A stretch of 64,000 bases of DNA from a bacterium D16-51 (GCA_003612285.1 RAYE01000024.1:1-64000); one strand, 5' to 3'. Positions 9,269-18,260 are shown, counted from the stretch's first letter. Made by a program: numbers and translations. Notes: generated by a model from the sequence alone, not told the origin.

Positions 9269-10567
9269 ATGAAGCAAAAAAATTATTATTTCAAATGCAT
9301 AGCGGATGACTGCATCCATTATTGGAAAATAATAGCGCTGTCTGCGGCTGTCTGTGCCATGATACTTGGCATACTGGGGTATGGGAGGGCAGACAGGGTG
9401 AACCATCTGACCGAAAGGGAGCAGGAGGCGGCAGACGCATATAAGGAACAGCTGGCAGCTTATGATAAACAAATAGAAGAGGCGCAGGGCAACATAGAGA
9501 TTACTTTAGGGGAGATAGAAAACTTACAGAAATATATTGATGAAGCATTATATATGAAATTAGACGCCCTAAATCTGCAGGCGGCAACGGCGCAATATGC
9601 CGTAACAGGCGCTGCGGACACCGGAGGGGTATTAAATTCCATGGTAAATTACCTTGCATATGGCAACATACAGGAATATTTTGAAGCGGAACTTGGAGGT
9701 TTAGAGACAGAATATATCAGGGAGATTTTATCGTGGTCTGTAAACGGGAACATATTAAATATAACGGTGCTGCATTATGATAAAGAGCAGGGAAAGAAAA
9801 TATTAGAAACCGTACAAAAAGGCATTTCTGCCCATGTACCGGAGATAGAAAAAATATATGGGGAATTTTCATTACAGCAGTTAAAAAGTACCTTTTATAG
9901 AAAGGCAGATAATGATGTGACAAATGTGCAGAATGGAAAGCTTGATGCACTTAAAAACTATAATATCGCATTAGCGGATTATAAGGGCAGGCTGGCGTCC
10001 AATAAAAGTTCAAAAGCAGAGTATATGGAGAATAACCAGCCGGAAGTAATGGAAGCATCAGCTCCCGGAAAAATCCTGGTGGTAAAATATGTTGCATTCG
10101 GAATAATTGCCGGATTCGTAATACCGTTGGCAGCCTTTACGCTGCGTTACCTGCTCAGTGACAGGATACGTTCAGAAAAAGAGCTGATACATACAGATAT
10201 GCCTGTATTTTCATGCGGAAGCCGTAATGAAGATGGAATTTCCGGCACGGTTCCGGGAATTATGGAACTGAAACTTTTAGCAAAGAAACACCATGCAGAA
10301 AGTATTTATTTAAACCTTCTTTCTGAAAATGAAGCAGTTATAAAAACAGCAGATGAGGTAGCAAAAGCATTGGAAGGGGAGGGGATTTTTGTGGCGTCAG
10401 GTACAGCATCCATTAAAAATGATGCTTCCTTAGAAAGCATGGTTAAAAACAAATATACCGTAATGGTGGTAAAAGCCGGTGAAAACACATACCCGCAGCT
10501 TGCAGGGCAGCTCAGGATATGCCGGAAATTTGGAATATCCGTCTGGGGATGCATTGTCATAGGATAA
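9269..10567 (+). CDS. Wzz-like polysaccharide copolymerase with C-terminal degenerate kinase-like domain
   Basis: Probably sets chain length of the exported polysaccharide. Seen: first membrane segment near residues 18-40, an extracytoplasmic region rich in coiled coil (EREQEAADAYKEQLAAYDKQ), a second membrane segment near residues 270-295, then about 130 cytosolic residues. That tail ends in VMVVKAGENT...ISVWGCIVIG, which resembles the final strands of bacterial tyrosine kinases such as CpsD, but no Walker A or B is visible. The ATG at 9269 is chosen because an earlier in-frame start would lie deep inside the flippase gene; its ribosome site is weak, so coupling to the upstream gene is likely. 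Confidence 0.8.
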   Translation: MKQKNYYFKCIADDCIHYWKIIALSAAVCAMILGILGYGRADRVNHLTEREQEAADAYKEQLAAYDKQIEEAQGNIEITLGEIENLQKYIDEALYMKLDALNLQAATAQYAVTGAADTGGVLNSMVNYLAYGNIQEYFEAELGGLETEYIREILSWSVNGNILNITVLHYDKEQGKKILETVQKGISAHVPEIEKIYGEFSLQQLKSTFYRKADNDVTNVQNGKLDALKNYNIALADYKGRLASNKSSKAEYMENNQPEVMEASAPGKILVVKYVAFGIIAGFVIPLAAFTLRYLLSDRIRSEKELIHTDMPVFSCGSRNEDGISGTVPGIMELKLLAKKHHAESIYLNLLSENEAVIKTADEVAKALEGEGIFVASGTASIKNDASLESMVKNKYTVMVVKAGENTYPQLAGQLRICRKFGISVWGCIVIG

Positions 10568-10570
10568 AAA

Positions 10571-10750
10571 AGCGCACCGCCAGCGCTGGTGCGCTAGCAA
10601 GAATTGCTTTGCAATTCTTGTCGGCAACCACTACATTACAGCGCAATTCCATGTAACATAAAAAAGGTGCGGAGACTTTCCAGGCTCGAAAATACCTCGC
10701 TGGGAAAGTCTGCTGCCGCACCTAAAAAGAACGCAAAACCGGCGTTCTTT
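10571..10750 (+). promoter_or_regulatory. Run of four stem-loops before the first wzy-like gene
   Basis: Four successive inverted repeats fill this 240-base gap. AGCGCACC (10571-10578) pairs with 10588-10595. CAAGAATTGC (10598-10607) pairs perfectly with 10611-10620 across a 3-base loop. AGGTGCGG (10665-10672) pairs with 10716-10723 and encloses ACTTTCC with GGAAAGT. AAAGAACGC (10726-10734) pairs perfectly with 10742-10750 around loop AAAACCG. The last two hairpins parallel the leaders at 15895 and 45612. Likely an attenuator or processing region; the early hairpins may simply end the upstream transcript. Confidence 0.55.
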
Positions 10751-10809
10751 ACGACAGCCTGGGGCAGTTTCCTATGGCATAATAATTTGGGAAAGGCAGG
10801 GGATAAGGT

Positions 10810-12096
10810 TTGCAAGTTCTGGCAGAAAAATATAAACACTGGGCAGGGAATCCATACAATGGGGAAATGCTGTTTTTTGGAGGCTTTATTTTATATATTT
10901 TCTGGAAAATGGCCAGGACAACCATGTTTCCTTACAGTGAAATGGCTTTCCAAATCTGCCTGGCGCTTTCTGTCGTGGCGCTGGCAGGGAAAATTTTCCT
11001 GTTTGATGTTTATACCATTAAAATGCTTACGGCAGCCGCCGCCATGCTGGCATGTGGGCTGTTTATAGCAGCAGCAAGCGGTTACTTATGGCCGTTTCTA
11101 TGGATATTAACAGTAATAGCGGCAAAAGACGTTCCTTTTGGGAAGATATTGCGGGTGCATTTATTGGCAGGCATTGTTGTTGTGGGGCTGGCATTTTTCG
11201 CATCGCTTCTTGGGGTGGTTGAAAACCTGGCGTATCCTGTAGCAGATGGTCAGGGTGTTAGGTATTCTTTTGGATGCATCTATACAACGGACTTTGCCGC
11301 ACATATCTTTTTCATGCTCCTTACAGCTTACTACCTGTACCATGAAAGCCTGTGCTGGTACCACTATATAGGAACATGCATGATTGCCGGCATGATTTAC
11401 CATTATTGCAACGCAAAGCTTGATACCATATGCATCGTATTGTTAGCAGTAGTTTTTGGGATATGCCATATCATGCGCTGGCAGAGGGGGAGGGAACAGA
11501 CGCAGACATTGGCCATGGAAGCAGGAAATATGCCGTCTGTATTATTTAAAAGGACTAAAACTTGCCTCAGGTTAAAAAAACTGTTTGGAAAGCTTGCCTT
11601 TATCAGCCTGCCAGTGGTTAGCCTTGCCATGTACCTGCTGACGTCTGCTTACAGGGAGGATAATGAATTTTTAGAAGCAGTCAATCTGGCTATAACGGAA
11701 AGGCTGATGATGGGGAAGAGGGGACTGGAACAGTTTGGCTTGTCGCTTTTTGGACAAAATGTTCCGATGGAAGGCATGGGAGGTTCCCTAAAACATACAA
11801 AGCCTTACTTTTTTATAGACTGCTCTTACCTGTTTATCTTACTAAGGTATGGCATCCTGTTTTTAGGGATCGTATTTATTGCTTATGGCGTTATCTGCTA
11901 TAAACGCAGGAAAGATACGGCACTTATGCTTGTGATTCTGCTGCTGGCAGTAAGCAGCGCTATCGACCAGCATTTGCTAGAAGAGGCTTATAACCCGTTT
12001 GGTTATGCGTTGTTTGCAGGTATGGAGGGGATGGCAGGCAGGAAAAGGTGTTTCTTTGGCAGGCAGATGGATGGAGGATTTGAGGAGGGTATGTGA
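10810..12096 (+). CDS. Wzy-like polysaccharide polymerase, first of two
   Basis: Very hydrophobic 428-residue membrane protein with ten or more predicted segments and a large loop in the second half, the usual shape of O-antigen/capsule polymerases. These proteins share little sequence, so the call rests on topology and on position between a Wzz-like protein and a glycosyltransferase. The start is taken as TTG at 10810, with AGGGGATAAGG just upstream; ATG at 10870 is an alternative that would cost the first 20 residues. The stop codon directly abuts the next ATG. Confidence 0.7.
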   Translation: MQVLAEKYKHWAGNPYNGEMLFFGGFILYIFWKMARTTMFPYSEMAFQICLALSVVALAGKIFLFDVYTIKMLTAAAAMLACGLFIAAASGYLWPFLWILTVIAAKDVPFGKILRVHLLAGIVVVGLAFFASLLGVVENLAYPVADGQGVRYSFGCIYTTDFAAHIFFMLLTAYYLYHESLCWYHYIGTCMIAGMIYHYCNAKLDTICIVLLAVVFGICHIMRWQRGREQTQTLAMEAGNMPSVLFKRTKTCLRLKKLFGKLAFISLPVVSLAMYLLTSAYREDNEFLEAVNLAITERLMMGKRGLEQFGLSLFGQNVPMEGMGGSLKHTKPYFFIDCSYLFILLRYGILFLGIVFIAYGVICYKRRKDTALMLVILLLAVSSAIDQHLLEEAYNPFGYALFAGMEGMAGRKRCFFGRQMDGGFEEGM

Positions 12097-12846
12097 ATGT
12101 TTCGCTGTGAAAGAAATTTTATATTGTGGAATAAAATAGGTTTTTGTGTTTCCACACAGAGGAAATGTGTAGAGGATATTGTTAATCTTCCCACCACACC
12201 AGAAAGCGCAACAGTAGGATTTGTTGGAATACCAGCATCTATAGTCTGTATGGAAGATGAGGAAATGGCTGGATTTTATAACAACTTAACTTATGTGGCT
12301 GTAGATGGCATGCCAATAATAAAACAGGCCAGAAAAAAAGGTATTATAGGTGAACGGTGTTCTGGACCAGATATCATGGACATTATAATTAAAGACAGTA
12401 TAGAGAAGAACAAGACACATTATTTTTATGGTGGCAAGAACGAAGATGTATTAATAAAAATAAGAAATAATCTAATCAAAAGATATTCGCAAATAAGAAT
12501 AGTAGGGATGTATTCTCCTCCGTTTAGGGATTTAACGGAGGAAGAGGATAAAAAAGTTTGTGATGAAATAAACAAGTTGAAGCCAGATTATGTGTGGGTA
12601 GGTATAGGCCAGCCAAGACAGGATTATTGGATTGAAAAGCATAAAACACTTTTAATAAATACAACTATATTAGGTGTTGGAGCAGCTTTTGATTTTTTTG
12701 CAGGTACATTGGACAGAGCACCAGGAAGAATACAGAAATTGGGCCTGGAATGGCTCTATAGATTTATAAAAGAGCCGAAGCGTTTATGGAAGAGATACTT
12801 TTTGGGAGGTTTTAAATATATATACTATTGTATTAGATGTAGATAG
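12097..12846 (+). CDS. WecB/TagA/CpsF family glycosyltransferase (GT26)
   Basis: Transfers a sugar, ManNAc-like in the best known members, to a lipid-linked acceptor on the inner membrane face. Seen: YVAVDGMPI near residue 70 (the catalytic aspartate region of the family), GIGQPRQDYWI near 170, and the C-terminal block APGRIQKLGLEWLYRFIKEP followed by RLWKRY, which mediates membrane association in relatives. Length 249 residues is normal. The ATG directly follows the previous stop. From this gene on, the DNA becomes visibly AT-richer, with many AAA, ATA and TTA codons, marking a boundary in origin. Confidence 0.93.
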   Translation: MFRCERNFILWNKIGFCVSTQRKCVEDIVNLPTTPESATVGFVGIPASIVCMEDEEMAGFYNNLTYVAVDGMPIIKQARKKGIIGERCSGPDIMDIIIKDSIEKNKTHYFYGGKNEDVLIKIRNNLIKRYSQIRIVGMYSPPFRDLTEEEDKKVCDEINKLKPDYVWVGIGQPRQDYWIEKHKTLLINTTILGVGAAFDFFAGTLDRAPGRIQKLGLEWLYRFIKEPKRLWKRYFLGGFKYIYYCIRCR

Positions 12847-12858
12847 AAGGAGCTATAT

Positions 12859-15800
12859 ATGCGACAAGATAATTTTTTTGCACAAAGTTATGATGATGCG
12901 TTAAACGATTACATTTATTCATGCAGCAATACAAAAGTGGATAGATGGGATTGGATTGTATTAACAGCGGCAAATGAAAAGCAGGCGGAATCATATAGAA
13001 TACAGATCAAAAATAGAAGAAAAGAAAATAGATTACCGAAAGATACACAGTTTGTTGTAATTCCAGATTATAAAGAGCAAAGAATCGGATCAGGAGGAGC
13101 AACTTTTAATGTGATCAGACATATAGAGAGGGAAGCAGGAAGTTTTTCTCAAGTACTTAATATGAAAATTTTGGTTATTCATTCTGGTGGGGACAGCAGG
13201 AGAATTCCGCAGTATTCAGCATGTGGAAAATTATTTGCACCAGTTCCACGGATGCTGCCCAATGGTTATGTTTCAACAATTTTTGACGAACTGCTGATTG
13301 CAGCTACTGACATACCGAACCGATGTGCAAATGGAATGATGATTTTTCCAAGTGATACAGAGCTTTTATTTAATTCTCTTCAATTAGATTTATTATCATG
13401 TGATGCAGCAGGTTTGTCCATCAAGGTATCAGTATTAGAAGGACAAGATCATGGTGTATTTGTGCAAGGCGAATTAAGTAAAGATCATAGAAATAGAAAT
13501 GTTGCTAAATTTTTACATAAACAATCAGAGGCGCTATTACGAGAAAACAGGGCAGTGGATAGTTCAAATCAGGTGGATGTGGACACAGGTTGTATATGGC
13601 TTTCCAATAAGGTTATAAGTGCGTTGTGGGGATTAGTATCAGATAATGATGAACTAAATTTGGACAAGTTTGAAGCTTTTGTTAATTCAAAAGTATGCTT
13701 GAATTTTTATGCTGATTTTGTATATCCATTAGCCGAAGATAGTACATTAGCTGAATTTCAAAAAGAAACTCCGGAAAATAGTTATTCTGATGAGTTAAAG
13801 GCTTGTCGCGAATCTTTGTGGAAAGCCTTACATGGTTTTAAATTATCATTAGTAAAAATGATTCCTGCCAGATATATTCATTTTGGAATGACACATGAAA
13901 TGTATGATTTATTTGTTAATGATATAGAAAATTATAAATACCTTAAATGGGATAGAAGATTGGTTACAAATGGCACTACAGGAACTATAATGAATGGATT
14001 TGTAACGGATACATCAGAGGTAAAAGACAGTGTATATATTGAAGACTCCAGGGTGATAAATTCCGTAGTTGAAGAAGGCGCTATTCTTTCTAATGTTGAT
14101 GTGAAGGATGTCACAGTTCCGGCAGGTGTAGTATTAAGTGGATTGATGCTGTCAAATGGCAAGTATGTATGTAGGGTTTATGGAAAAAATGATAATCCTA
14201 AAGCATCTGCAGAAGCTCCCTTTTTAGGTGGGACAGTATCTAAATTTGTTAATAATATTGGAGCATCAAAGAAAGATATATGGGGAAATAATACTGCGTC
14301 AATTTGGAACGCGAAGCTGTACCCTGAATGTGATTCGATGGAAGAAGCTGTGAGATTTGCATTATTTTTATATAAAGCTTTGCATGAAGAAGTATCAGAA
14401 GAAGAAAAAACAGAATGGTTAAACGCAAATAAATATAGTTTAAATAACAGTTTTAGAAATGCAGATGTAGTTGGGCTTGTGAAAAGAAAATCGGAAATTT
14501 CAAATGCTGTTAAGATCCAGAAGATTGTTGATTTGGCAATTAAAGGCGCTGATTTAAGTAATGTTTCCAACATGATAGATGCCGATAAAGTCAGCATCAG
14601 TGTTGAAGAACTATATAAAATGGCATTAAAGGCAGAGTTTCCAGTTAATATGAGGCTATGTCTGGCATGTGCAGACATTTGTAAATTTTATAAGGTTTCA
14701 AGCCCTGAACAATTCTATGAAAAATATGAAGATGAAGCTTATAAAATAATAAACGATGTGATAACCCAGGAAACCTTTGATAGATTTGGTACTGATATAA
14801 AAAGTATTAAGATTAAAAAAGACGAGGTAACAGTAGAGCTGCCAGTACGAATTAATTTCTGTGGAAGTCCTTCAGATGCAGCCCCCTATTGCCTTGAGCA
14901 TGGCGGGACTATGGTTGATGGAGCATTGCTTTTAAAAGGCAAAAAGCCAATTAAGGTTACTGTCAGAAAAATATCAGAAGATGAGGTTAGATTTGGAAGT
15001 TTAGATCAAAGTTGTGCGGATCGTTTTACAGATATTGAAAGCTTGAGAAAATGTAATGATCCTTTTGATCCATATGCATTGCATAAAGCTGTGTTAGTGG
15101 CAACGGGCATAATTCCATATGATATTAGCGGAATCACTTTAATTGATTTATGCAGGGAGTTGGGCGGTGGGCTTGAAATATTAACGGAAGTTGACATACC
15201 AAAAGGATCTGGCCTTGGAACAAGCAGTATTATAGCGGCTGCCGCAGTGAAAGCAGTAAATGAGATTTGTGGCATAGAGGTTACCAATGAAAAAGTATAT
15301 GCGCAGGTATTCTTAGTAGAGCAGCTTATGACGACCGGTGGTGGATGGCAGGACCAGGTAGGAGGGTTAACTGAGGGGATGAAGTATTTCACATCGCTGC
15401 CAGGGAAGTATCAGGATATAAAAGTTGAACATTTACAATTGTCTGAAGAAACTTTGAATGAACTAAATGAGAGATTTGTTTTAGTTTTTTCGGGACAGAG
15501 ACGGTTGGCAAGAAATGTTTTAAGAGAAGAAATGAATCAATGTATTAGAAACAATTCTAAAGCATTGAAGGCAGTAAAAAAAATTCAGGAATACTGTGCG
15601 TGTATGAGATATTATCTGATGAAAGGCGACGTAACATCTTTCGCACATTATATTACAGCTCAATTTGAATTAGTTAAGAAACTTGATAAGGGCGCATCAA
15701 ATACCTGCATAGAGTACATATTTGATGTGTGTGGGGATTTAATTGAGGGGAAATCTATCTGTGGAGCCGGCGGAGGCGGATTCCTTCAGATTGTGTTAAA

Positions 15801-15891
15801 GGAAGGTGTTTCAAAGGAAATGCTTAGAAGAAGAATTCAAGATGAATTTTTCGATTGTGGCGTTGAAGTTTGGGACTGTAAATTGATTTAG
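12859..15891 (+). CDS. fkp: Bifunctional fucokinase / fucose-1-phosphate guanylyltransferase type enzyme
   Basis: The family phosphorylates L-fucose at C1 with ATP and then makes GDP-L-fucose with GTP. Seen: N-terminal pyrophosphorylase domain with HSGGDSRRIPQYSACGKLFA near residues 108-127; a left-handed-helix-like middle with DVKDVTVPAG; C-terminal GHMP kinase with VRINFCGSPSDAAP near 665, the ATP loop IPKGSGLGTSS near 780-790, and GAGGGGF near 970. At 1010 residues it is near the usual Fkp length. Known members of this family also accept D-arabinose, which has the fuco ring configuration. The context (A5P isomerase, phosphatase and mutarotase follow) makes GDP-D-arabinose a serious alternative product. 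Family assignment is firm; substrate is inference. Confidence 0.9.
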   Translation: MRQDNFFAQSYDDALNDYIYSCSNTKVDRWDWIVLTAANEKQAESYRIQIKNRRKENRLPKDTQFVVIPDYKEQRIGSGGATFNVIRHIEREAGSFSQVLNMKILVIHSGGDSRRIPQYSACGKLFAPVPRMLPNGYVSTIFDELLIAATDIPNRCANGMMIFPSDTELLFNSLQLDLLSCDAAGLSIKVSVLEGQDHGVFVQGELSKDHRNRNVAKFLHKQSEALLRENRAVDSSNQVDVDTGCIWLSNKVISALWGLVSDNDELNLDKFEAFVNSKVCLNFYADFVYPLAEDSTLAEFQKETPENSYSDELKACRESLWKALHGFKLSLVKMIPARYIHFGMTHEMYDLFVNDIENYKYLKWDRRLVTNGTTGTIMNGFVTDTSEVKDSVYIEDSRVINSVVEEGAILSNVDVKDVTVPAGVVLSGLMLSNGKYVCRVYGKNDNPKASAEAPFLGGTVSKFVNNIGASKKDIWGNNTASIWNAKLYPECDSMEEAVRFALFLYKALHEEVSEEEKTEWLNANKYSLNNSFRNADVVGLVKRKSEISNAVKIQKIVDLAIKGADLSNVSNMIDADKVSISVEELYKMALKAEFPVNMRLCLACADICKFYKVSSPEQFYEKYEDEAYKIINDVITQETFDRFGTDIKSIKIKKDEVTVELPVRINFCGSPSDAAPYCLEHGGTMVDGALLLKGKKPIKVTVRKISEDEVRFGSLDQSCADRFTDIESLRKCNDPFDPYALHKAVLVATGIIPYDISGITLIDLCRELGGGLEILTEVDIPKGSGLGTSSIIAAAAVKAVNEICGIEVTNEKVYAQVFLVEQLMTTGGGWQDQVGGLTEGMKYFTSLPGKYQDIKVEHLQLSEETLNELNERFVLVFSGQRRLARNVLREEMNQCIRNNSKALKAVKKIQEYCACMRYYLMKGDVTSFAHYITAQFELVKKLDKGASNTCIEYIFDVCGDLIEGKSICGAGGGGFLQIVLKEGVSKEMLRRRIQDEFFDCGVEVWDCKLI

Positions 15892-15894
15892 ATA

Positions 15895-16017
15895 GATTGA
15901 AAAATCATTCTAAGCTGCACAAAACGCATCCTAAGAATGATTACGGTTTCAATCATGGAAAAACGCAAAAGCAGCGTTTTTCATTACTATTTGAGCCGCG
16001 AAAGATGCGGCATGGGG
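15895..16017 (+). promoter_or_regulatory. Structured leader with terminator-like hairpin before kpsF
   Basis: Three stems lie between fkp and kpsF. GATTGAAA (15895-15902) pairs with 15947-15954 and encloses AATCATTCT (15903-15911) paired with 15934-15942. GAAAAACGC (15958-15966) pairs with 15974-15982 around loop AAAAGCA, giving a stem that ends in five U. GCCGC (15995-15999) pairs with 16007-16011. The ribosome site GGGGG follows at once. The plan is shared with the leader at 45612, with compensating base changes in the second stem. It could be an attenuator, antiterminator site or small-molecule sensor. Confidence 0.6.
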
Positions 16018-16024
16018 GAACTTT

Positions 16025-16987
16025 ATGAATCAACATGTGAGAATGGGGAAAGAGGTATTTGAGAAAGAAATAGAAGTGCTTTCTTCTGTGAAAAACCAGT
16101 TAAATGATACCTTTGATAAAATGCTTCAAGAGATAATGAATTGTAAGGGCAAGGTCATATTTATAGGCATGGGAAAAAGCGGCCATGTTGCAAAGAAGAT
16201 TGCTGCTTCGATGGCATCGCTTGGAACTTGTTCGGTTTGTATGCATCCTGGCGAATGTATGCATGGAGATCTTGGGATGATTCAAAAACAAGACGTGGTA
16301 GTGCTTATATCATATTCAGGTGAAAGCGATGAAATCGTAAGGATAATTCCCAGTATAAATATTATAGGCGCTACTATTCTTGGTATTACAAGTAATGGAG
16401 ACTCGACATTGGCAAAATCCTGTAAAGTAGTCCAGGTAATGGAAAATGTTAAAGAAGCATGTCATTTGGGGCTGGCGCCGACATCGAGCACAACGGCTGT
16501 AATGGTATATGGTGATGCTTTGTCAGTTGTTGCATCAAGACTAAAGGGGTTTGGAAAAGATGATTTTGGAGTGTTTCACCCTGCCGGATCATTAGGGAAA
16601 AAGCTAATTACAAGGTCTGTCGATTTAATGAGAGCATTCAAGACAGAAACATTTGTCAAAGAGAATGCGACAATTTTGCAAGCGATAGAAGCTATGATTA
16701 ATACAGATACAGATATGATTGCTGTTGTAAACGATGAAGATAAGCTTATTGGAATTGTGACGAATGGTGATTTAAAGAAATATATGCCTGGTAAGGATAT
16801 AAACAAAGAGACAATTCAGAATCTTGTCCATTATTATCCTGTATTCGTTGATATATCTTCTATGGCCATAGAGGCGCTTCAGATAATGGAGGATAAGCAT
16901 GTCCATGCTGTTCCCGTTGTGAATGAAGATAAGCCTGTAGGTGTGATCGAGAGAAGAGAGATTCTTAAATATGGAATCTATTTATGA
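16025..16987 (+). CDS. kpsF: KpsF/GutQ-type D-arabinose 5-phosphate isomerase (SIS plus two CBS domains)
   Basis: Converts D-ribulose 5-phosphate to D-arabinose 5-phosphate. Seen: SIS domain with IFIGMGKSGHVAKK near residue 42, HPGECMHGDLGM near 78, SYSGESDE near 98, and the strongly conserved EACHLGLAPTSSTTAVMVYG near 149; HPAGSLGKKL closes the domain. Two CBS motifs fill residues 205-320. Length 320 is standard. In Gram-negatives the product feeds Kdo synthesis, but no Kdo genes are visible here and a Gram-positive has no lipopolysaccharide. Its place next to the Fkp-type gene points to another use of arabinose 5-phosphate. Preceded by the hairpin leader. Confidence 0.92.
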   Translation: MNQHVRMGKEVFEKEIEVLSSVKNQLNDTFDKMLQEIMNCKGKVIFIGMGKSGHVAKKIAASMASLGTCSVCMHPGECMHGDLGMIQKQDVVVLISYSGESDEIVRIIPSINIIGATILGITSNGDSTLAKSCKVVQVMENVKEACHLGLAPTSSTTAVMVYGDALSVVASRLKGFGKDDFGVFHPAGSLGKKLITRSVDLMRAFKTETFVKENATILQAIEAMINTDTDMIAVVNDEDKLIGIVTNGDLKKYMPGKDINKETIQNLVHYYPVFVDISSMAIEALQIMEDKHVHAVPVVNEDKPVGVIERREILKYGIYL

Positions 16988-17002
16988 CAATGGGAGGCAG
17001 AG

Positions 17003-17812
17003 ATGGAGAATATAAAGCTCTTGGCGCTTGATTTAGACGGTACATTAACCAACAGCAAAAAAGAAGTATCTAAAACAAATAAAGAATATATTAGAAAAGC
17101 GCAGGATAAGGGGATTCAGATTATCCTTGCCTCAGGCAGGCCTGTAATCGGTGTAAAAGGAATAGCGGATACTCTGGATTTATGGAAGCAGGGAGGTTAT
17201 ATATTAGCATACAATGGCGGACAGATTATAGACTGTAAATCGGGTAAAGATATGGTTAAGCAGATTATTCCTCTTGAGTATGTGCATGGAATATGTAATG
17301 TAATAAATAAGTATAATGTATTTCCTTTAACATATGATGATACAGGCGTTATATGTGAAAACGATACGGATAAATATGTTCAAAAAGAAGCATATAACAA
17401 TAGTATAAAAGTCAGAAAAGTAGAAAGTTTGGAACAAGAAGTTTCAGAGCCGGTTGTAAAATTTATGGTTGTTGGCGAGCCGGAAGAGTTAAATAAGGCA
17501 TATGGATACCTAAGGAATATATTTGACGGAATTTTAAATGTATTTTTCTCAGAACCATATTTTTTGGAAATTACGCCGTTGGGCATAGAAAAGGCGAGTG
17601 CGCTTGAAAAGCTTACAAGTTTGCTGCATATGACGAAAGATAATCTTATGGCATGCGGAGATGGCCTTAATGACATTCCAATGCTTCAGTTTGCCGGGTT
17701 ATCTGTTGCTATGGAAAATGCATATGATGACACAAAAAAGTATGCAGATTTTATATCTAAATCAAACGAGGAAAATGGGGTAGCTTTTGCAATCAAAAAA
17801 TATATTTTATAG
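17003..17812 (+). CDS. HAD-superfamily phosphatase, Cof/YidA type
   Basis: Sugar-phosphate phosphatase of HAD subclass IIB. Seen: motif I LDLDGTLTN with nucleophile Asp10 and acid/base Asp12, motif II ASGRP near residue 45, motif III Lys near 190 (GIEKASALEKL), motif IV CGDGLNDIPML near 215. A C2 cap domain lies between motifs II and III. GGGAGG is upstream of the ATG, 15 bases after kpsF. Members of this class are promiscuous, so substrate is inferred from context: arabinose 5-phosphate to free D-arabinose would link KpsF with the kinase. A general housekeeping phosphatase is the alternative. Confidence 0.88.
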   Translation: MENIKLLALDLDGTLTNSKKEVSKTNKEYIRKAQDKGIQIILASGRPVIGVKGIADTLDLWKQGGYILAYNGGQIIDCKSGKDMVKQIIPLEYVHGICNVINKYNVFPLTYDDTGVICENDTDKYVQKEAYNNSIKVRKVESLEQEVSEPVVKFMVVGEPEELNKAYGYLRNIFDGILNVFFSEPYFLEITPLGIEKASALEKLTSLLHMTKDNLMACGDGLNDIPMLQFAGLSVAMENAYDDTKKYADFISKSNEENGVAFAIKKYIL

Positions 17813-17822
17813 GAGAAAAATC

Positions 17823-18260
17823 ATGCTTAAAGGAATTAATAAATTGCTTACCGGAGATTTATTGAAAGCATTATGTGATATGGGTCATGGCGACATGCTT
17901 GCCATTGTAGATGCTAATTATCCTGCGGAAACAATGGCTGCAAGGCTGATAAAATATCCGGGTATATCTGCAACAGAACTTCTCAGCGCAATAGTCGAAG
18001 TATTCCCATTGGATCATATCGTAGAAGCGCCTGCTCTCCTTATGGAGATGGAGACAGCGGACAGAGCTTTTGGTATGAACGAACCGGCAATTTGGAAAGA
18101 CTTTGCTGAAATAATTGAAAAAGAATATGGAAGCGAAAAAAAGATTGGCAAGGTTTCAAGGCAGGAATATTATGACTTGAGCAAAGCAGGCTGTCTGATT
18201 GTCCAGACAGGAGAAGAGAGGCTGTATGGCGACATTATCCTGATAAAGGGCGTGTTATAA
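17823..18260 (+). CDS. fucU: FucU/RbsD family sugar mutarotase
   Basis: Interconverts anomers of L-fucose or a sugar with the same configuration, helping the downstream kinase that uses one anomer. Seen: MLKGINKLL at the start, MGHGDMLAIVDANYP at residues 22-36 with the family His and Asp, FPLDHIVEAP near 62, and C-terminal TGEERLYGDIILIKGV. The 145-residue length fits FucU. The ATG at 17823 has AGGAGA overlapping the stop of the HAD gene, so translation is coupled. A mutarotase is normally found with catabolism of imported fucose; here it sits in a capsule locus next to the kinase/guanylyltransferase. Confidence 0.9.
   Translation: MLKGINKLLTGDLLKALCDMGHGDMLAIVDANYPAETMAARLIKYPGISATELLSAIVEVFPLDHIVEAPALLMEMETADRAFGMNEPAIWKDFAEIIEKEYGSEKKIGKVSRQEYYDLSKAGCLIVQTGEERLYGDIILIKGVL

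Noticed and set aside
15895-16017. A known riboswitch class before kpsF
   Set aside because: I compared it by memory with SAM, purine, preQ1, THF, c-di-GMP, ZTP and fluoride motifs and saw none of their cores.
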